Source of the DNA: Paenibacillus silagei | GTDB taxonomy: Bacteria; Bacillota; Bacilli; Paenibacillales; Paenibacillaceae | Reading direction: 5' to 3' | DNA length: 64,000 nt | Assembly: GCF_017874735.1 (NCBI RefSeq) | Contig: NZ_JAGGLV010000007.1 | Coordinates: 62,001 to 126,000 of the forward strand | In this document: positions 1-8,925 of the stretch, piece after piece | How the letters are laid out: every line of letters begins with the position of its first letter | Position numbering within the stretch: the first letter of the stretch is position 1 | Notes under the pieces: generated by a model | Database searches by the model: none | Seen by the model: the letters and a program-made list of their open reading frames with translations, nothing else | What the model was told of the DNA's origin: nothing | Made by a program: the position numbers and the translations under genes

Positions 1-379
1 GAATCACTCCGAATTCCGGTATCCAGTAGAGGCAGGCCAGACCGCGGTCCAGACTCTGCTTGACACAGTCAATAGCGATCCGTTGATACGCTCCGAAGGA
101 ATCATGTCTGGTTCTCCCGCCGTCATCCACCAAGAAGATCCCGAGGTTGTCGACAGCCCGGCGATGCTCTGTGCCCCACTGTCCGTAAGCCGTAACAGAC
201 ATGGGGAGGAGCTTCTCATGTACGGTGAATTTGAAGGCCATGCCGCTTAGCCCGGAGAGCATGAATTTTGGACCCTCGAATAACCCGGCGGCAGTCAGTA
301 CGGCATAGAGCGCATCGGTAAAGGATTTCGATTCACGCTGCATCCGGACGTCAAGGATTACACCTGTTCGTTTGCTCAA
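1..379 (-). CDS. Conserved hypothetical protein, 3' end cut by the window edge
   Basis: An open frame runs leftward off the window without a stop; about 126 codons are visible. I start it at TTG (377-379). An AGGAG lies 8 nt upstream, and the TTG overlaps the TGA stop of the upstream regulator gene as TTGA, a typical translational-coupling arrangement. The visible protein has no signal peptide and is rich in aromatic and glycine residues (for example LSGLSGMAFKF near residue 44). It weakly recalls the N-terminal part of BtrH-like cysteine peptidase-fold proteins, but I cannot prove this. Being coupled to a WYL regulator suggests joint expression. Function unknown. Confidence 0.6.
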   Translation of the reverse strand, partial: MSKRTGVILDVRMQRESKSFTDALYAVLTAAGLFEGPKFMLSGLSGMAFKFTVHEKLLPMSVTAYGQWGTEHRRAVDNLGIFLVDDGGRTRHDSFGAYQRIAIDCVKQSLDRGLACLYWIPEFGVI

Positions 380-1290
380 TGTTCATTCTCCTGTTCATCC
401 AGGCGGCTCACTACTGTCTCACAGATGCTGCGGAGCTTCTCCTTCAGCCATTTGGGGGCCAGGAGGGCACTCCACTCCGAGTGGAGCAGATGTGCAATGA
501 ACGCGCTGGTATCATAAAAATCAACTTCGTAGATATCCTTGTCAGCGGCGCGAAGCTGGTAACCTCCCCAAGACGGCTCCCGGGGTATTCCGGGTAACCG
601 GATTCTTGCCGTGAACGGCTTCAAGGGTCTGGCCTGCCCGGCTGGAGCTGCAGGGCCGTTCTCCCCGGCTATAAAAACCCTGCTGGTCAGTGTTAGCTCA
701 CGGATGCCCGACAGGTTGTAATACTCACTCCGCCCGTCTCCTTCCACAGCGGCCACAAGATAATCATCATCAATCCGCCGGCTTAGCTGTAGGGGACAAA
801 GATACAGCTCCTGCGGGGGCTCCTGCCCGTTCCGGTAGAGAACATGGACCACCCTGCGTGTCTGGATAGCCTGCTCCAGCATCTCCATGACCTGCAGCCG
901 GTGGGGATTCACTTCAAATACAGGCAGCTTAATCTCCCTGTCCGCAAGCGGCTGCGCCGTGAACCGCTCCAGCAGACCGCCCACCTTGCGGATAGTCTGG
1001 GCGTTCTCATAATCATAGTGACTATACCGGTAAGCCAGATATTTCAGCACCCGCTGCTCCTCGTCCGTAATGTACAGATGTGGGAGCACGAAGCTGTTGT
1101 CCTCATAGATATATCCGCGCTGCTTCGCTACATAGCGGAGCGGGGCCCGCAGCGATTCCGCCATGTATTCAATATCCCGCTGGGCCTGGCGCCTGGAAAT
1201 CTCGAACTGCTCCGCCAGCTTGCTGCTGTTCGGATAATTAAGCTGGCGGACCTGCTGGTCAAACCACTGAATCCGGTGAATATGGCTCAT
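376..1290 (-). CDS. HTH and WYL domain transcriptional regulator
   Basis: This 304-residue protein has an N-terminal winged-helix/HTH region (LAEQFEISRRQAQRDIEYMA, about residues 25-44) and a WYL-type domain in the C-terminal half, including LYRNGQEPPQELYLCPLQL. WYL domains are thought to bind ligands, often nucleic acids or nucleotides, and the family includes many one-gene regulators. The start is ATG at 1290, with AGGAG and GGGAG just upstream. The frame stays open 38 codons further up, but that part crosses a terminator hairpin and lacks a ribosome site. The stop overlaps the next gene's TTG start. The regulated genes are unknown; the downstream hypothetical is the simplest partner. Confidence 0.85.
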   Translation of the reverse strand: MSHIHRIQWFDQQVRQLNYPNSSKLAEQFEISRRQAQRDIEYMAESLRAPLRYVAKQRGYIYEDNSFVLPHLYITDEEQRVLKYLAYRYSHYDYENAQTIRKVGGLLERFTAQPLADREIKLPVFEVNPHRLQVMEMLEQAIQTRRVVHVLYRNGQEPPQELYLCPLQLSRRIDDDYLVAAVEGDGRSEYYNLSGIRELTLTSRVFIAGENGPAAPAGQARPLKPFTARIRLPGIPREPSWGGYQLRAADKDIYEVDFYDTSAFIAHLLHSEWSALLAPKWLKEKLRSICETVVSRLDEQENEH

Positions 1291-1372
1291 GCTGCTCCCG
1301 CTCCTTTCTGTCAGCCTCCAGTATAGCTGGAGACGGTGCTTTAGACCAGCGTGAGCGTTCCTCTCAAAGAAA

Positions 1373-1423
1373 CAAGGATGCTCCGGCATCCATGCACGAA
1401 GCATGAAGCTTGGAGCATCCTTG
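1373..1423 (-). terminator. Rho-independent terminator of the zinc-ribbon-like gene
   Basis: A perfect 12-bp inverted repeat (1373-1384 with 1412-1423) lies just below the stop of the 62-residue gene. Read on the minus strand it is followed by a T-rich tract (TTTCTTT). The loop is long (27 nt). Confidence 0.65.
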
Positions 1424-1430
1424 CGTCAAT

Positions 1431-1619
1431 TTACTTGGTTGCTGCGTCCACTCTAACCTGCGTCGCTTTGTCGCAGCGCTTGCAGACCTTCAGGGCGCTG
1501 CCGTCGGATTTTATTTTGGTGTAGAGCAGCTTGATCCGGGTGGTCCCGCAGACCGGGCAGGTGCCGCGTCCACGGGAAGGAAGGGTCCAGAGTACCCGTC
1601 CGCGTTTGGTTTTTGACAT
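1431..1619 (-). CDS. Small zinc-ribbon-like protein (62 aa)
   Basis: This is a basic 62-residue protein with two CxxC knuckles (CPVC near residue 21 and CKRC near residue 46), spaced as in zinc ribbons. The N-terminus is very basic (MSKTKRGRVLW), which suits nucleic-acid or ribosome binding. The start is ATG at 1619, with GAGG about 10 nt upstream. It has its own terminator downstream, so it is probably a single-gene unit. I do not recognise a named family. The four cysteines are seen directly; zinc binding is inferred. Confidence 0.7.
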   Translation of the reverse strand: MSKTKRGRVLWTLPSRGRGTCPVCGTTRIKLLYTKIKSDGSALKVCKRCDKATQVRVDAATK

Positions 1620-1835
1620 TCTTGTAATCCTCGTTTCATTGAATTGATGGTACCTGTCCAGTATAGAACAAGCGGTACGACATAAAATGTCGTAGCAGAT
1701 AACGAGTTTTTAACATTGGCCCAGTAACATAATTGACGGAACGGCTGCCAAGCCAGTAGACTAGATTGGACATAGATGGAAGAACCTGGGGCCCTAGGGC
1801 CTTCAGCATTCATTGTTATGAAAGGGGTTACATAT

Positions 1836-2849
1836 GTGAAAAAGCTTGGGCTTGTCTACGTGCTGCTAATCGGCATCTTCGTACTCTACGTGCTGAATTA
1901 CAAGCAGCAGGGGAATGCGGCAGACCCGTGGGAGACTGCGGGACTGCGCGGCAATATTGAGGACAAATACGTGATGGTTACGTTCCAGATCGGCATAGAT
2001 TACTGGAAAAGCGTGCTGAAGGGCTTCGAGGACGCCGCAGAGGAGCTTAATGTATCCGTCGAGTATCACGGCTCCACCCAGCATAATGCGAGTGAACAGA
2101 TGACGGTGCTGGAGCAGACCATCGCCAAGAAGCCGGCGGGAATTGCCATCTCGGCCGTGAATTCCAAGCTGCTTACAGCGACGATTAACAAGGCTGTGGA
2201 GAGCGGTATTCCGGTGGTGCTGTTTGATTCGGGAGCGGAGGGCAGCAAGGCGTATTCCTTCCTGGGAACGGACAATTATAATGCCGGAACGAAGGCGGCG
2301 CATAAGATGGCCGAGCTGACCGGGGGCAAGGGCGAGGTAGCTATTATCACCACACCGGATCAGCATAATCACCAGGAGCGGACGGACGGCTTCACGGACA
2401 CAATTCGCAGCAAATACCCGCAGATGAAGCTGGTGGCGGTTAAGGATGGGCGGGGAGATCAGGTGGCGTCCAGGGAGGCTGCCGAGCAGCTGCTGGTGCG
2501 TTATCCGCAGCTGGCGGGAATTTTTGCCACGGAAAGTAATGGAGGCATCGGGGTCGCGGAAGCTGTGGATGCCACCCCTGGGAGCGGACCGGTCCCGCAG
2601 ATTATCAGCTTCGATACGGATAAAGGCACACTCGATCTGGTGAAGGAAGGCAAGATTGCCGCAACCATGGCCCAGGGCACCTGGAATATGGGTTATTGGT
2701 CGCTGACCGAGCTGTTTCATCTGCACCGTGATCTGGAGGCTGATCCTGAGGCCTATGCCAATAACAAGCCCCTGCCTGTCCCCGATTCTGTAGATACCGG
2801 AATTGATGTGGTCACGCGGCAGAATGTGGACAATTATTATGCCAAATAG
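1836..2849 (+). CDS. Membrane-anchored sugar-binding sensor protein (XylFII-like)
   Basis: A type I periplasmic-binding-protein fold (Peripla_BP_4/RbsB class) of 337 residues. A single hydrophobic segment (about residues 4-22) is not followed by a lipobox cysteine, so it is probably an uncleaved membrane anchor. I start at GTG 1836, which has AAAGGGG 8 nt upstream; an in-frame ATG 60 nt further up lacks a site. The gene directly precedes a LytS-type kinase and a YesN-type regulator and is followed by a ChvE-type transporter. That order matches the XylFII-LytS-YesN design of Clostridium beijerinckii, where the anchored binding protein senses the sugar and docks on the kinase. The role as sensor is inferred from this context; the sugar is unknown. 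Confidence 0.85.
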   Translation: MKKLGLVYVLLIGIFVLYVLNYKQQGNAADPWETAGLRGNIEDKYVMVTFQIGIDYWKSVLKGFEDAAEELNVSVEYHGSTQHNASEQMTVLEQTIAKKPAGIAISAVNSKLLTATINKAVESGIPVVLFDSGAEGSKAYSFLGTDNYNAGTKAAHKMAELTGGKGEVAIITTPDQHNHQERTDGFTDTIRSKYPQMKLVAVKDGRGDQVASREAAEQLLVRYPQLAGIFATESNGGIGVAEAVDATPGSGPVPQIISFDTDKGTLDLVKEGKIAATMAQGTWNMGYWSLTELFHLHRDLEADPEAYANNKPLPVPDSVDTGIDVVTRQNVDNYYAK

Positions 2850-2870
2850 GCGGCAGAGGGGGAGCCTGGG

Positions 2871-4736
2871 ATGCACAAGACCGGCGTGAGCATGGAGAAG
2901 CTGAAGCTGAATAATATGCCGATCCGCTATAAGCTGATTATTCACTTTTTGCTGATTAGCATTCTGCCTTCCATTGGACTGGGGTTGTTGATTGGCTGGA
3001 CGGTGGACAGGATCGTGGAGGAGCAGAGTACCGAGAACACGATGCAGCTCATCCGCAAGGTAAATACCGCCATAGAGAGTGATGTGGAGAATCTGCAGAA
3101 AATTACGTACCTGATCTCGTTCGATCCGGGCGTCCAGAAGTTCCTGAAGGGGGCTTCACCGGCTCCGGCACAGCCGGACCCCGCAGCGGGCAATGGGGAA
3201 TCGGCGGAGTACAATATCCGCAAATTTCTGCAGGGCTTCACCACACTCAGCTCCGAGATAGCAGGCATCATGCTGGTCAATCGTGAAGGCGATTTCATCA
3301 GCAACGAGATGTATACCCGTTCCGGTACCCGGCTGACGGAGGAGAGCTGGTACAAGCAGGCGGCAGAGAATAAGGGGATCTTCCTGATCGTCGGGCATCC
3401 GTATGGCCGTGCGGTCAGGTCCCATGTGGACTATAAGGAAAGCGAGGTGGTCTCTGCTGTACGGGCCATTGTGAATCCTGAGACGCAGGTGGTCCAGGGC
3501 GTGGTGCTGGTGGATCTGAAGCTGCGGGTGATCGCGGAGACGGCTAGAGATGTCACGCTCGGCAAAACCGGATATCTGACGGTGGTGGACAATCGCGGAG
3601 AGATGATTTACGCGCCGCAGCACCCTTTAATGCGTAACATCCCGGCAGGTCTGTTCACTGAGTCCTCGGGCATTACCTCGGAGACGGTAGACGGCCGCAA
3701 GCTTCAGCTGATCTACCGGACCTCGCCGTTTACCGGCTGGACCACGATGGGCGTGTTCCCGATGGATGAGTCGGCTTATGGAATCCGCGAGATTACGTTC
3801 AATGTTGTCACGTTTGTATTTGTGGTCTGTATGCTGGGCATGACCGCCTCATTCTATCTGGCCTATTCGATCTCCCGTCCTATCGGCCAGCTGGCCTCCT
3901 TCATGAGCAAGGCACAGTCCGGTGATCTGACGATCCGCTACTGGGGCAGCCGTTCCGATGAGATCGGGCTGCTCGGCCGCAGCTTCAATACGATGCTGGC
4001 CCAGATTAGCCGGCTGCTATCCCTGACCGAGCTTCAGGCGCGGCAAAAGCGTGAGGCGGAGCTGCGCAGTCTCCAGGCGCATATCAAGCCGCATTTTCTG
4101 TACAATACGCTGGATACGATTCACTGGATGGCCCGCAGCAAGGGAGCGGAGGATATCGCCGAGGTCGTCCAGTCCCTCTCCAGGCTGTTCCGGCTGGGCT
4201 TAAGCAAAGGGAGCGATATCATACCGCTCTCCGATGAGCTGGAGCATATCGTCAGCTATCTGAAAATTCAGCATGTCCGTTATAGCACCAAGCTGACCTA
4301 TTCCATTGAAGTGGAGCCGCACTTACAGGAGCTGTATGTGCTTAAGCTGCTGCTGCAGCCGATGGTGGAGAACGCGATCTATCACGGCATCAAGGAACGG
4401 CGCGGCCCCGGCCACCTCTCCATTGCAGTTGTAGAACGGGACAACGACTTGTATCTTACCGTACGCGATGATGGTGCAGGGATGTCTGCGGATAAGCTGA
4501 AGGAGCTCAGACAGCGGCTCGAAGCGGTTGGCACAGAAGAACTGGAGCGTACGGAGACGGACGTGGCTGTAACGGGCAGCGCAGGAAGCGGCTATGGCAT
4601 ATTGAATGTGCAGGCGCGGATCAGGCTGACCTATGGAGCGCCGTACGGTATCCAGATTGAGAGCGGACCGGGGCAGGGAACTCTTGTAACCGTATGTCAT
4701 CCGGTTGTTCGTGAGCATTACCCTGAGAAGGATTAG
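2871..4736 (+). CDS. LytS/YesM-type sensor histidine kinase
   Basis: A 621-residue kinase with a transmembrane segment at about 20-45, a large extracytoplasmic Cache-like sensor domain, a second transmembrane segment near 305-330 and a HAMP linker. A His_kinase domain follows with IKPHFLYN (phospho-acceptor His408), then a HATPase domain with N-box PMVENAIYHG. The start ATG 2871 has GGGGGAG 7 nt upstream. It follows the anchored sugar-binding protein by 21 nt and is followed by the response regulator. Presumably the binding protein signals through its extracellular domain to control transport genes downstream. Confidence 0.93.
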   Translation: MHKTGVSMEKLKLNNMPIRYKLIIHFLLISILPSIGLGLLIGWTVDRIVEEQSTENTMQLIRKVNTAIESDVENLQKITYLISFDPGVQKFLKGASPAPAQPDPAAGNGESAEYNIRKFLQGFTTLSSEIAGIMLVNREGDFISNEMYTRSGTRLTEESWYKQAAENKGIFLIVGHPYGRAVRSHVDYKESEVVSAVRAIVNPETQVVQGVVLVDLKLRVIAETARDVTLGKTGYLTVVDNRGEMIYAPQHPLMRNIPAGLFTESSGITSETVDGRKLQLIYRTSPFTGWTTMGVFPMDESAYGIREITFNVVTFVFVVCMLGMTASFYLAYSISRPIGQLASFMSKAQSGDLTIRYWGSRSDEIGLLGRSFNTMLAQISRLLSLTELQARQKREAELRSLQAHIKPHFLYNTLDTIHWMARSKGAEDIAEVVQSLSRLFRLGLSKGSDIIPLSDELEHIVSYLKIQHVRYSTKLTYSIEVEPHLQELYVLKLLLQPMVENAIYHGIKERRGPGHLSIAVVERDNDLYLTVRDDGAGMSADKLKELRQRLEAVGTEELERTETDVAVTGSAGSGYGILNVQARIRLTYGAPYGIQIESGPGQGTLVTVCHPVVREHYPEKD

Positions 4737-4758
4737 GACAGAGGAGGATGATCCGCAG

Positions 4759-5973
4759 ATGATAGAGAAATGGAAAGTAATCATTGCCGATGATGAGCGC
4801 ATTATCCGGGAGGGCATCCGGCAATGCGTGGACTGGGATAGCCTGGGTATGGAGGTGACGGCAGAGGCAGAAGACGGGGAAGAGGCGCTGGAGCTGGCCG
4901 TGGAGAATGCCATTCATATCGCCCTGGTGGATCTGAACATGCCGATTATGCATGGCATGGAGCTGATGAAGCGGCTGCGGGAGGCACTGCCCGGCTGCAA
5001 GATTATTGTGATCACCGGCCACGATGAATTCACCTATGCGCAGGAGTCGATCCGGCTGCAGGTGAATGATTATATTCTCAAGCCTGCGGAGCCGAAGCAA
5101 TTGATGCAGGTGCTGCGGGGCGTCCGCGATGAGCTGGAGTCCGAGCGGCAGCAGAGCCAGCATCTGGAGCAGGCTTCCCGGCAGCTGATGAAGAACTTCC
5201 CGCTGCTGCGCGAGCGCTTCTGCCAGGAATGGCTGGATGGTAATCTGAGCCAGGCGGAGATCCGGGAGCAACTGCAATTCCTCAAGCTTCCGCCGCAGCG
5301 GCCGGAGCTGATCGGCATCATCCGCTGGAGGTGGGAGGGCCAGCATCCGGCGATGAAGGAGAAGGAGCGCCAGCTCTTCTTGTTCGCCATAGAGAATATC
5401 GCTGCCGAGCTGTTGGACCCGTATCCCAAGGTGATGTTCCGGGACGCCGCCGGATTGATCGTTATCCTGCTGTGGGATGCCGCCGGTGAGCGCATCCTGG
5501 CCGGAGTGGAGGCCGCAGTGCGCAGCCATCTCAAAATCGCTGTTGAAGTCGGCACGCGGCTGATCCAGGGAGAGATTACAGAGCTTGCTGCCGCTTACCG
5601 GAGCTGCCGGGTGGCGCTGGTCAAGGAGCAGCCGCTGTCCCCGCTCGTCCGCCGGGCGAAGCAGCATATCCAGGAGCATTACAGTGAATGCGAGCTTACC
5701 CTGGAGGCCACAGCAGGCCTGCTTCAAGCCTCCCCGGTCTATCTGAGCCGCCTGTTCAAGCAGGAGCTGGGCCAATCCTTCGGCACGTATCTGACCCAGA
5801 CCCGTATCCGCCGGGCCGCCCAGCTTCTGCATTCAACCGACCTCAGTATTAACGAGGTGGCGGAGCAGTCGGGCTATGAGACCCAGCATTATTTCAGCAC
5901 GGCCTTCAAGAAGCAGACCGGTGTGGCGCCGCTGCAGTTCCGTAAAGGAGTGCAGGCTGAGGTACGCAAGTAA
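4759..5973 (+). CDS. YesN-type response regulator (REC plus AraC HTH)
   Basis: This 404-residue protein has an N-terminal receiver with IIADDERI, phospho-acceptor Asp58 in ALVDLNMP and the conserved Lys108 in LKPAEP. A linker follows, then a C-terminal AraC/XylS double HTH (about residues 300-400). The start is ATG 4759, with GGAGG about 11 nt upstream; the in-frame extension upstream overlaps the kinase and has no site. It is the cognate regulator of the preceding kinase and most likely activates the transporter operon beginning at 6179. That operon's promoter has a good -10 but no recognisable -35. Confidence 0.92.
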   Translation: MIEKWKVIIADDERIIREGIRQCVDWDSLGMEVTAEAEDGEEALELAVENAIHIALVDLNMPIMHGMELMKRLREALPGCKIIVITGHDEFTYAQESIRLQVNDYILKPAEPKQLMQVLRGVRDELESERQQSQHLEQASRQLMKNFPLLRERFCQEWLDGNLSQAEIREQLQFLKLPPQRPELIGIIRWRWEGQHPAMKEKERQLFLFAIENIAAELLDPYPKVMFRDAAGLIVILLWDAAGERILAGVEAAVRSHLKIAVEVGTRLIQGEITELAAAYRSCRVALVKEQPLSPLVRRAKQHIQEHYSECELTLEATAGLLQASPVYLSRLFKQELGQSFGTYLTQTRIRRAAQLLHSTDLSINEVAEQSGYETQHYFSTAFKKQTGVAPLQFRKGVQAEVRK

Positions 5974-5997
5974 CTGAAGATACTGGATGAATAGTGG

Positions 5998-6042
5998 GGA
6001 ATGCTTCAGTAGCCATCTATAGGCGAGAGGGCATTCCTTTTT
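5998..6042 (+). terminator. Terminator after the sensor/regulator operon
   Basis: A 7-bp stem (GGAATGC at 5998-6004, GCATTCC at 6031-6037) is followed by five Ts. It separates the sensory genes from the transport genes, so the latter need their own promoter. Confidence 0.6.
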
Positions 6043-6111
6043 GCATATAAAAAGTTATATTTTCACAAAAACAGTAGCCTCAGTGTAAATACGGCACCTG
6101 CCCCCGGTTGC

Positions 6112-6117
6112 TATACT
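6112..6117 (+). promoter_or_regulatory. Candidate -10 box of the transporter operon
   Basis: TATACT lies 62 nt before the binding-protein start, and the region 17 nt upstream contains no TTGACA-like -35. A -10 without a -35 is typical of activator-dependent promoters, which fits control by the YesN-type regulator encoded just upstream. Confidence 0.45.
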
Positions 6118-6178
6118 CGATTTGTCACACGGGAACACCTGTGGAAGACATCAGAATAGTTCAGGGGGTAGTGCAGGA

Positions 6179-7288
6179 ATGAAAAAATATTCAATGATCA
6201 CGCTTCTGCTAACACTGGTACTCATCTTATCTGCATGCGGCAACAGCGGTAATTCATCCAGCAGCGCTGGCAGCTCTTCCGGCGGCGGGGACACGTCCAA
6301 GGGCAAGGTGGGCATCGCGATGCCGACCAAATCTTCGGAGCGCTGGGTGAATGACGGCAACAACATGGTCAAGGAGTTCGAGAAGCTGGGCTACGGCACA
6401 GATCTGCAATATGCGGAGGATGTGGTGGAGAATCAGGTCTCGCAGATTGAGAACATGATCACCAAAGGTGTGAACGCAATTGTAATCGCTTCAATTGACG
6501 GTGAGGCGCTGACGGACGTGCTGCAGAAGGCGCATGACGCCAACGTTAAGGTGATCGCTTATGACCGTCTGATCAAAAAAAGTGAATTCGTAGACTATTA
6601 TGCAACCTTCGATAATTTCAAGGTGGGTGTGCTGCAAGGCTCTTACATTGAAGAGAAGCTTGGCCTGAAGGACGGCAAAGGCCCGTTCAACATCGAGCTG
6701 TTCGGCGGATCGCCGGATGACAACAATGCCTACTTCTTCTTCGACGGCGCCATGTCGATTCTGAAGCCATATATCGATTCCGGTAAACTGGTGGTCCGCA
6801 GCAAGCAGCTTACGATGGATAAGGTAGCTACGTTGCGCTGGGACGGCGCTGCCGCCCAGTCACGGATGGATAACCTGCTGAGTGCGAACTATGCGAGCGA
6901 TAATCTGGACGCAGTCTTGTCTCCATACGATGGCATCAGCATCGGTATCCTGTCTTCGCTCAAGGGTGTAGGCTACGGCTCCGGTGACAAGAAGCTTCCG
7001 GTGGTGACCGGACAGGACGCCGAGCTGGCTTCCGTGAAGTCCATTCTGGCCGGAGAGCAGACCCAGACAGTATTCAAGGATACCCGCGAGCTGGCCAAGA
7101 AGGCAGTGGAGATGACGGAGAGTGTGCTGAAGGGGACCGAAGCTGAAGTCAACGATACCACCACCTACGATAATGGGGTCAAAATCGTCCCGTCCTACCT
7201 GCTGGAGCCGGTCTCTGTGGATGCGGGCAATGTGGATAAAGTGCTGGTGGACGGCGGGTACTATACCAAAGAGCAGCTCGGACAATAA
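6179..7288 (+). CDS. chvE: Multiple-monosaccharide ABC transporter, substrate-binding lipoprotein (ChvE-like)
   Basis: A 369-residue lipoprotein with signal peptide and lipobox LSAC (lipid-modified Cys20), then a Ser/Gly linker and a Peripla_BP_4 domain. Stretches such as [12 protein letters not shown] and [10 protein letters not shown] are typical of ChvE, the binding protein for galactose, glucose, arabinose and xylose in proteobacteria. I start at ATG 6179, which gives a clean signal peptide; an AGGGGG lies about 11 nt upstream. It heads the transporter operon with the double ATPase and permease. The anchored paralogue at 1836 is the probable sensor, and this one the uptake receptor. The actual sugar spectrum cannot be read from sequence. 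Confidence 0.92.
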   Translation: MKKYSMITLLLTLVLILSACGNSGNSSSSAGSSSGGGDTSKGKVGIAMPTKSSERWVNDGNNMVKEFEKLGYGTDLQYAEDVVENQVSQIENMITKGVNAIVIASIDGEALTDVLQKAHDANVKVIAYDRLIKKSEFVDYYATFDNFKVGVLQGSYIEEKLGLKDGKGPFNIELFGGSPDDNNAYFFFDGAMSILKPYIDSGKLVVRSKQLTMDKVATLRWDGAAAQSRMDNLLSANYASDNLDAVLSPYDGISIGILSSLKGVGYGSGDKKLPVVTGQDAELASVKSILAGEQTQTVFKDTRELAKKAVEMTESVLKGTEAEVNDTTTYDNGVKIVPSYLLEPVSVDAGNVDKVLVDGGYYTKEQLGQ

Positions 7289-7389
7289 TAATCAGCAGCA
7301 ATTCTCGCGGTTTCCCGGCGGCATCTAACAACGATAATATCCGCCGGAGAACCGCTGCACAGTCACAAGGAAAGCTGGGTGAGAGGCAC

Positions 7390-8919
7390 ATGAGTGAAAT
7401 TATTTTGGAGATGAAAGGCATTACCAAGACATTCCCCGGCGTCAAAGCGCTCTCGTCAGTCAATCTGCAGGTGAAGGCAGGCGAGATCCACGCCCTCTGC
7501 GGAGAGAACGGGGCAGGCAAGTCCACGCTGATGAAGGTGCTTAGCGGAGTGTATCCGCACGGGACGTATGAAGGGGATATCTATTACCAGGGGCAGGTAT
7601 GCCAGTTCAAGGATATCAAGGACAGCGAGGGCCTGGGGATCGTCATTATCCATCAGGAGCTGGCGCTGATTCCGTATTTGTCGATTTCGGAGAACATCTT
7701 CCTCGGCAATGAACAGGCCAGACGCGGGGTGATCAACTGGAACGAAACGACGGTCAAGACCAAGGCACTGCTAACCACCGTCGGCCTCAAGGAATCGCCG
7801 TTTACAGGAGTTTCTACGATAGGTGTCGGTAAGCAGCAGCTTGTAGAGATCGCGAAGGCGCTCTCCAAGGAAGTGAAGCTGCTCATTCTCGACGAACCGA
7901 CAGCGGCGCTGAATGAGGATGATAGCGAGAACCTGCTGCTGCTCATTCTGGAGCTGAAGAAGCAGGGGATATCCTCGATTATCATTTCCCACAAATTGAA
8001 CGAAATCGAGAAAATAGCGGATTCCGTCACGATTCTGCGGGATGGACAGACCATCAAGACCCTGGATATGAAGCAGGATGCCGTTACAGAGGATGTCATT
8101 ATCAAAGGCATGGTCGGGCGCGACCTGACGAACCGTTACCCTGAGCGCACACCGGATCCGGGAGAGACGATCTTCGAGATCCGTGACTGGAATGTCTATC
8201 ATGAGACACAGGCGGACCGCAAAATGCTGGATCAAATTAATCTCCACATCCGGCGGGGTGAGGTGGTCGGCATTGCCGGGCTGATGGGCGCAGGGCGCAC
8301 GGAGCTGGCGATGAGTGTGTTCGGCAAGTCATATGGCAAGCGGATCAGCGGCCAGACTTTTATGCACGGGAAGGAAGTACACCTGAATAACATCAGCCAG
8401 GCGATAGAGCATGGGTTAGCCTACGTGACCGAGGACCGCAAGCATTATGGCCTGATCCTGATCGACGATATCAAGCGGAACATCTCGCTCAGCAGCCTGA
8501 AGAAGCTCTCCCGCCATGGCGTCATTAATGAGAACGAGGAAGTGCTGGTCGCAGAGGAATACCGCAAGAAGCTGAATATCAAGACTCCCAGCATCCTGCA
8601 AAAAACCGTGAATCTCAGCGGCGGCAACCAGCAGAAGGTGGTACTCAGCAAATGGATCTACGCCCAGCCGGATGTTTTGATCCTCGATGAGCCTACGCGG
8701 GGCATCGATGTCGGGGCCAAATACGAAATCTATTCCATCATCAACAGCCTTGCCGCAGAGGGGAAGGGCGTGCTGGTCATCTCTTCCGAGCTGCCGGAAA
8801 TCATCGGGATGTGCGACCGGATCTACACCATGTGTGAAGGGCGGATCAGCGGGGAAGTGGAGCGGAAGGATGCGTCGCAGGAGCTTTTGATGAAATTTAT
8901 GACACGAAGCAGGGGGTAA
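7390..8919 (+). CDS. mmsA: Multiple-monosaccharide ABC transporter, double ATP-binding protein
   Basis: A 509-residue fused ATPase of the RbsA/XylG/GguA type. The first half carries Walker A GENGAGKS (residues 38-45), signature [14 protein letters not shown] and Walker [12 protein letters not shown]. The second half has the degenerate P-loop GLMGAGRTE usual for this class, signature [14 protein letters not shown] and Walker [16 protein letters not shown] hydrolysis in the cytoplasm powers sugar import through the permease at 8926. It starts 101 nt after the binding protein and ends 6 nt before the permease. Confidence 0.95.
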   Translation: MSEIILEMKGITKTFPGVKALSSVNLQVKAGEIHALCGENGAGKSTLMKVLSGVYPHGTYEGDIYYQGQVCQFKDIKDSEGLGIVIIHQELALIPYLSISENIFLGNEQARRGVINWNETTVKTKALLTTVGLKESPFTGVSTIGVGKQQLVEIAKALSKEVKLLILDEPTAALNEDDSENLLLLILELKKQGISSIIISHKLNEIEKIADSVTILRDGQTIKTLDMKQDAVTEDVIIKGMVGRDLTNRYPERTPDPGETIFEIRDWNVYHETQADRKMLDQINLHIRRGEVVGIAGLMGAGRTELAMSVFGKSYGKRISGQTFMHGKEVHLNNISQAIEHGLAYVTEDRKHYGLILIDDIKRNISLSSLKKLSRHGVINENEEVLVAEEYRKKLNIKTPSILQKTVNLSGGNQQKVVLSKWIYAQPDVLILDEPTRGIDVGAKYEIYSIINSLAAEGKGVLVISSELPEIIGMCDRIYTMCEGRISGEVERKDASQELLMKFMTRSRG

Positions 8920-8925
8920 CACCGC

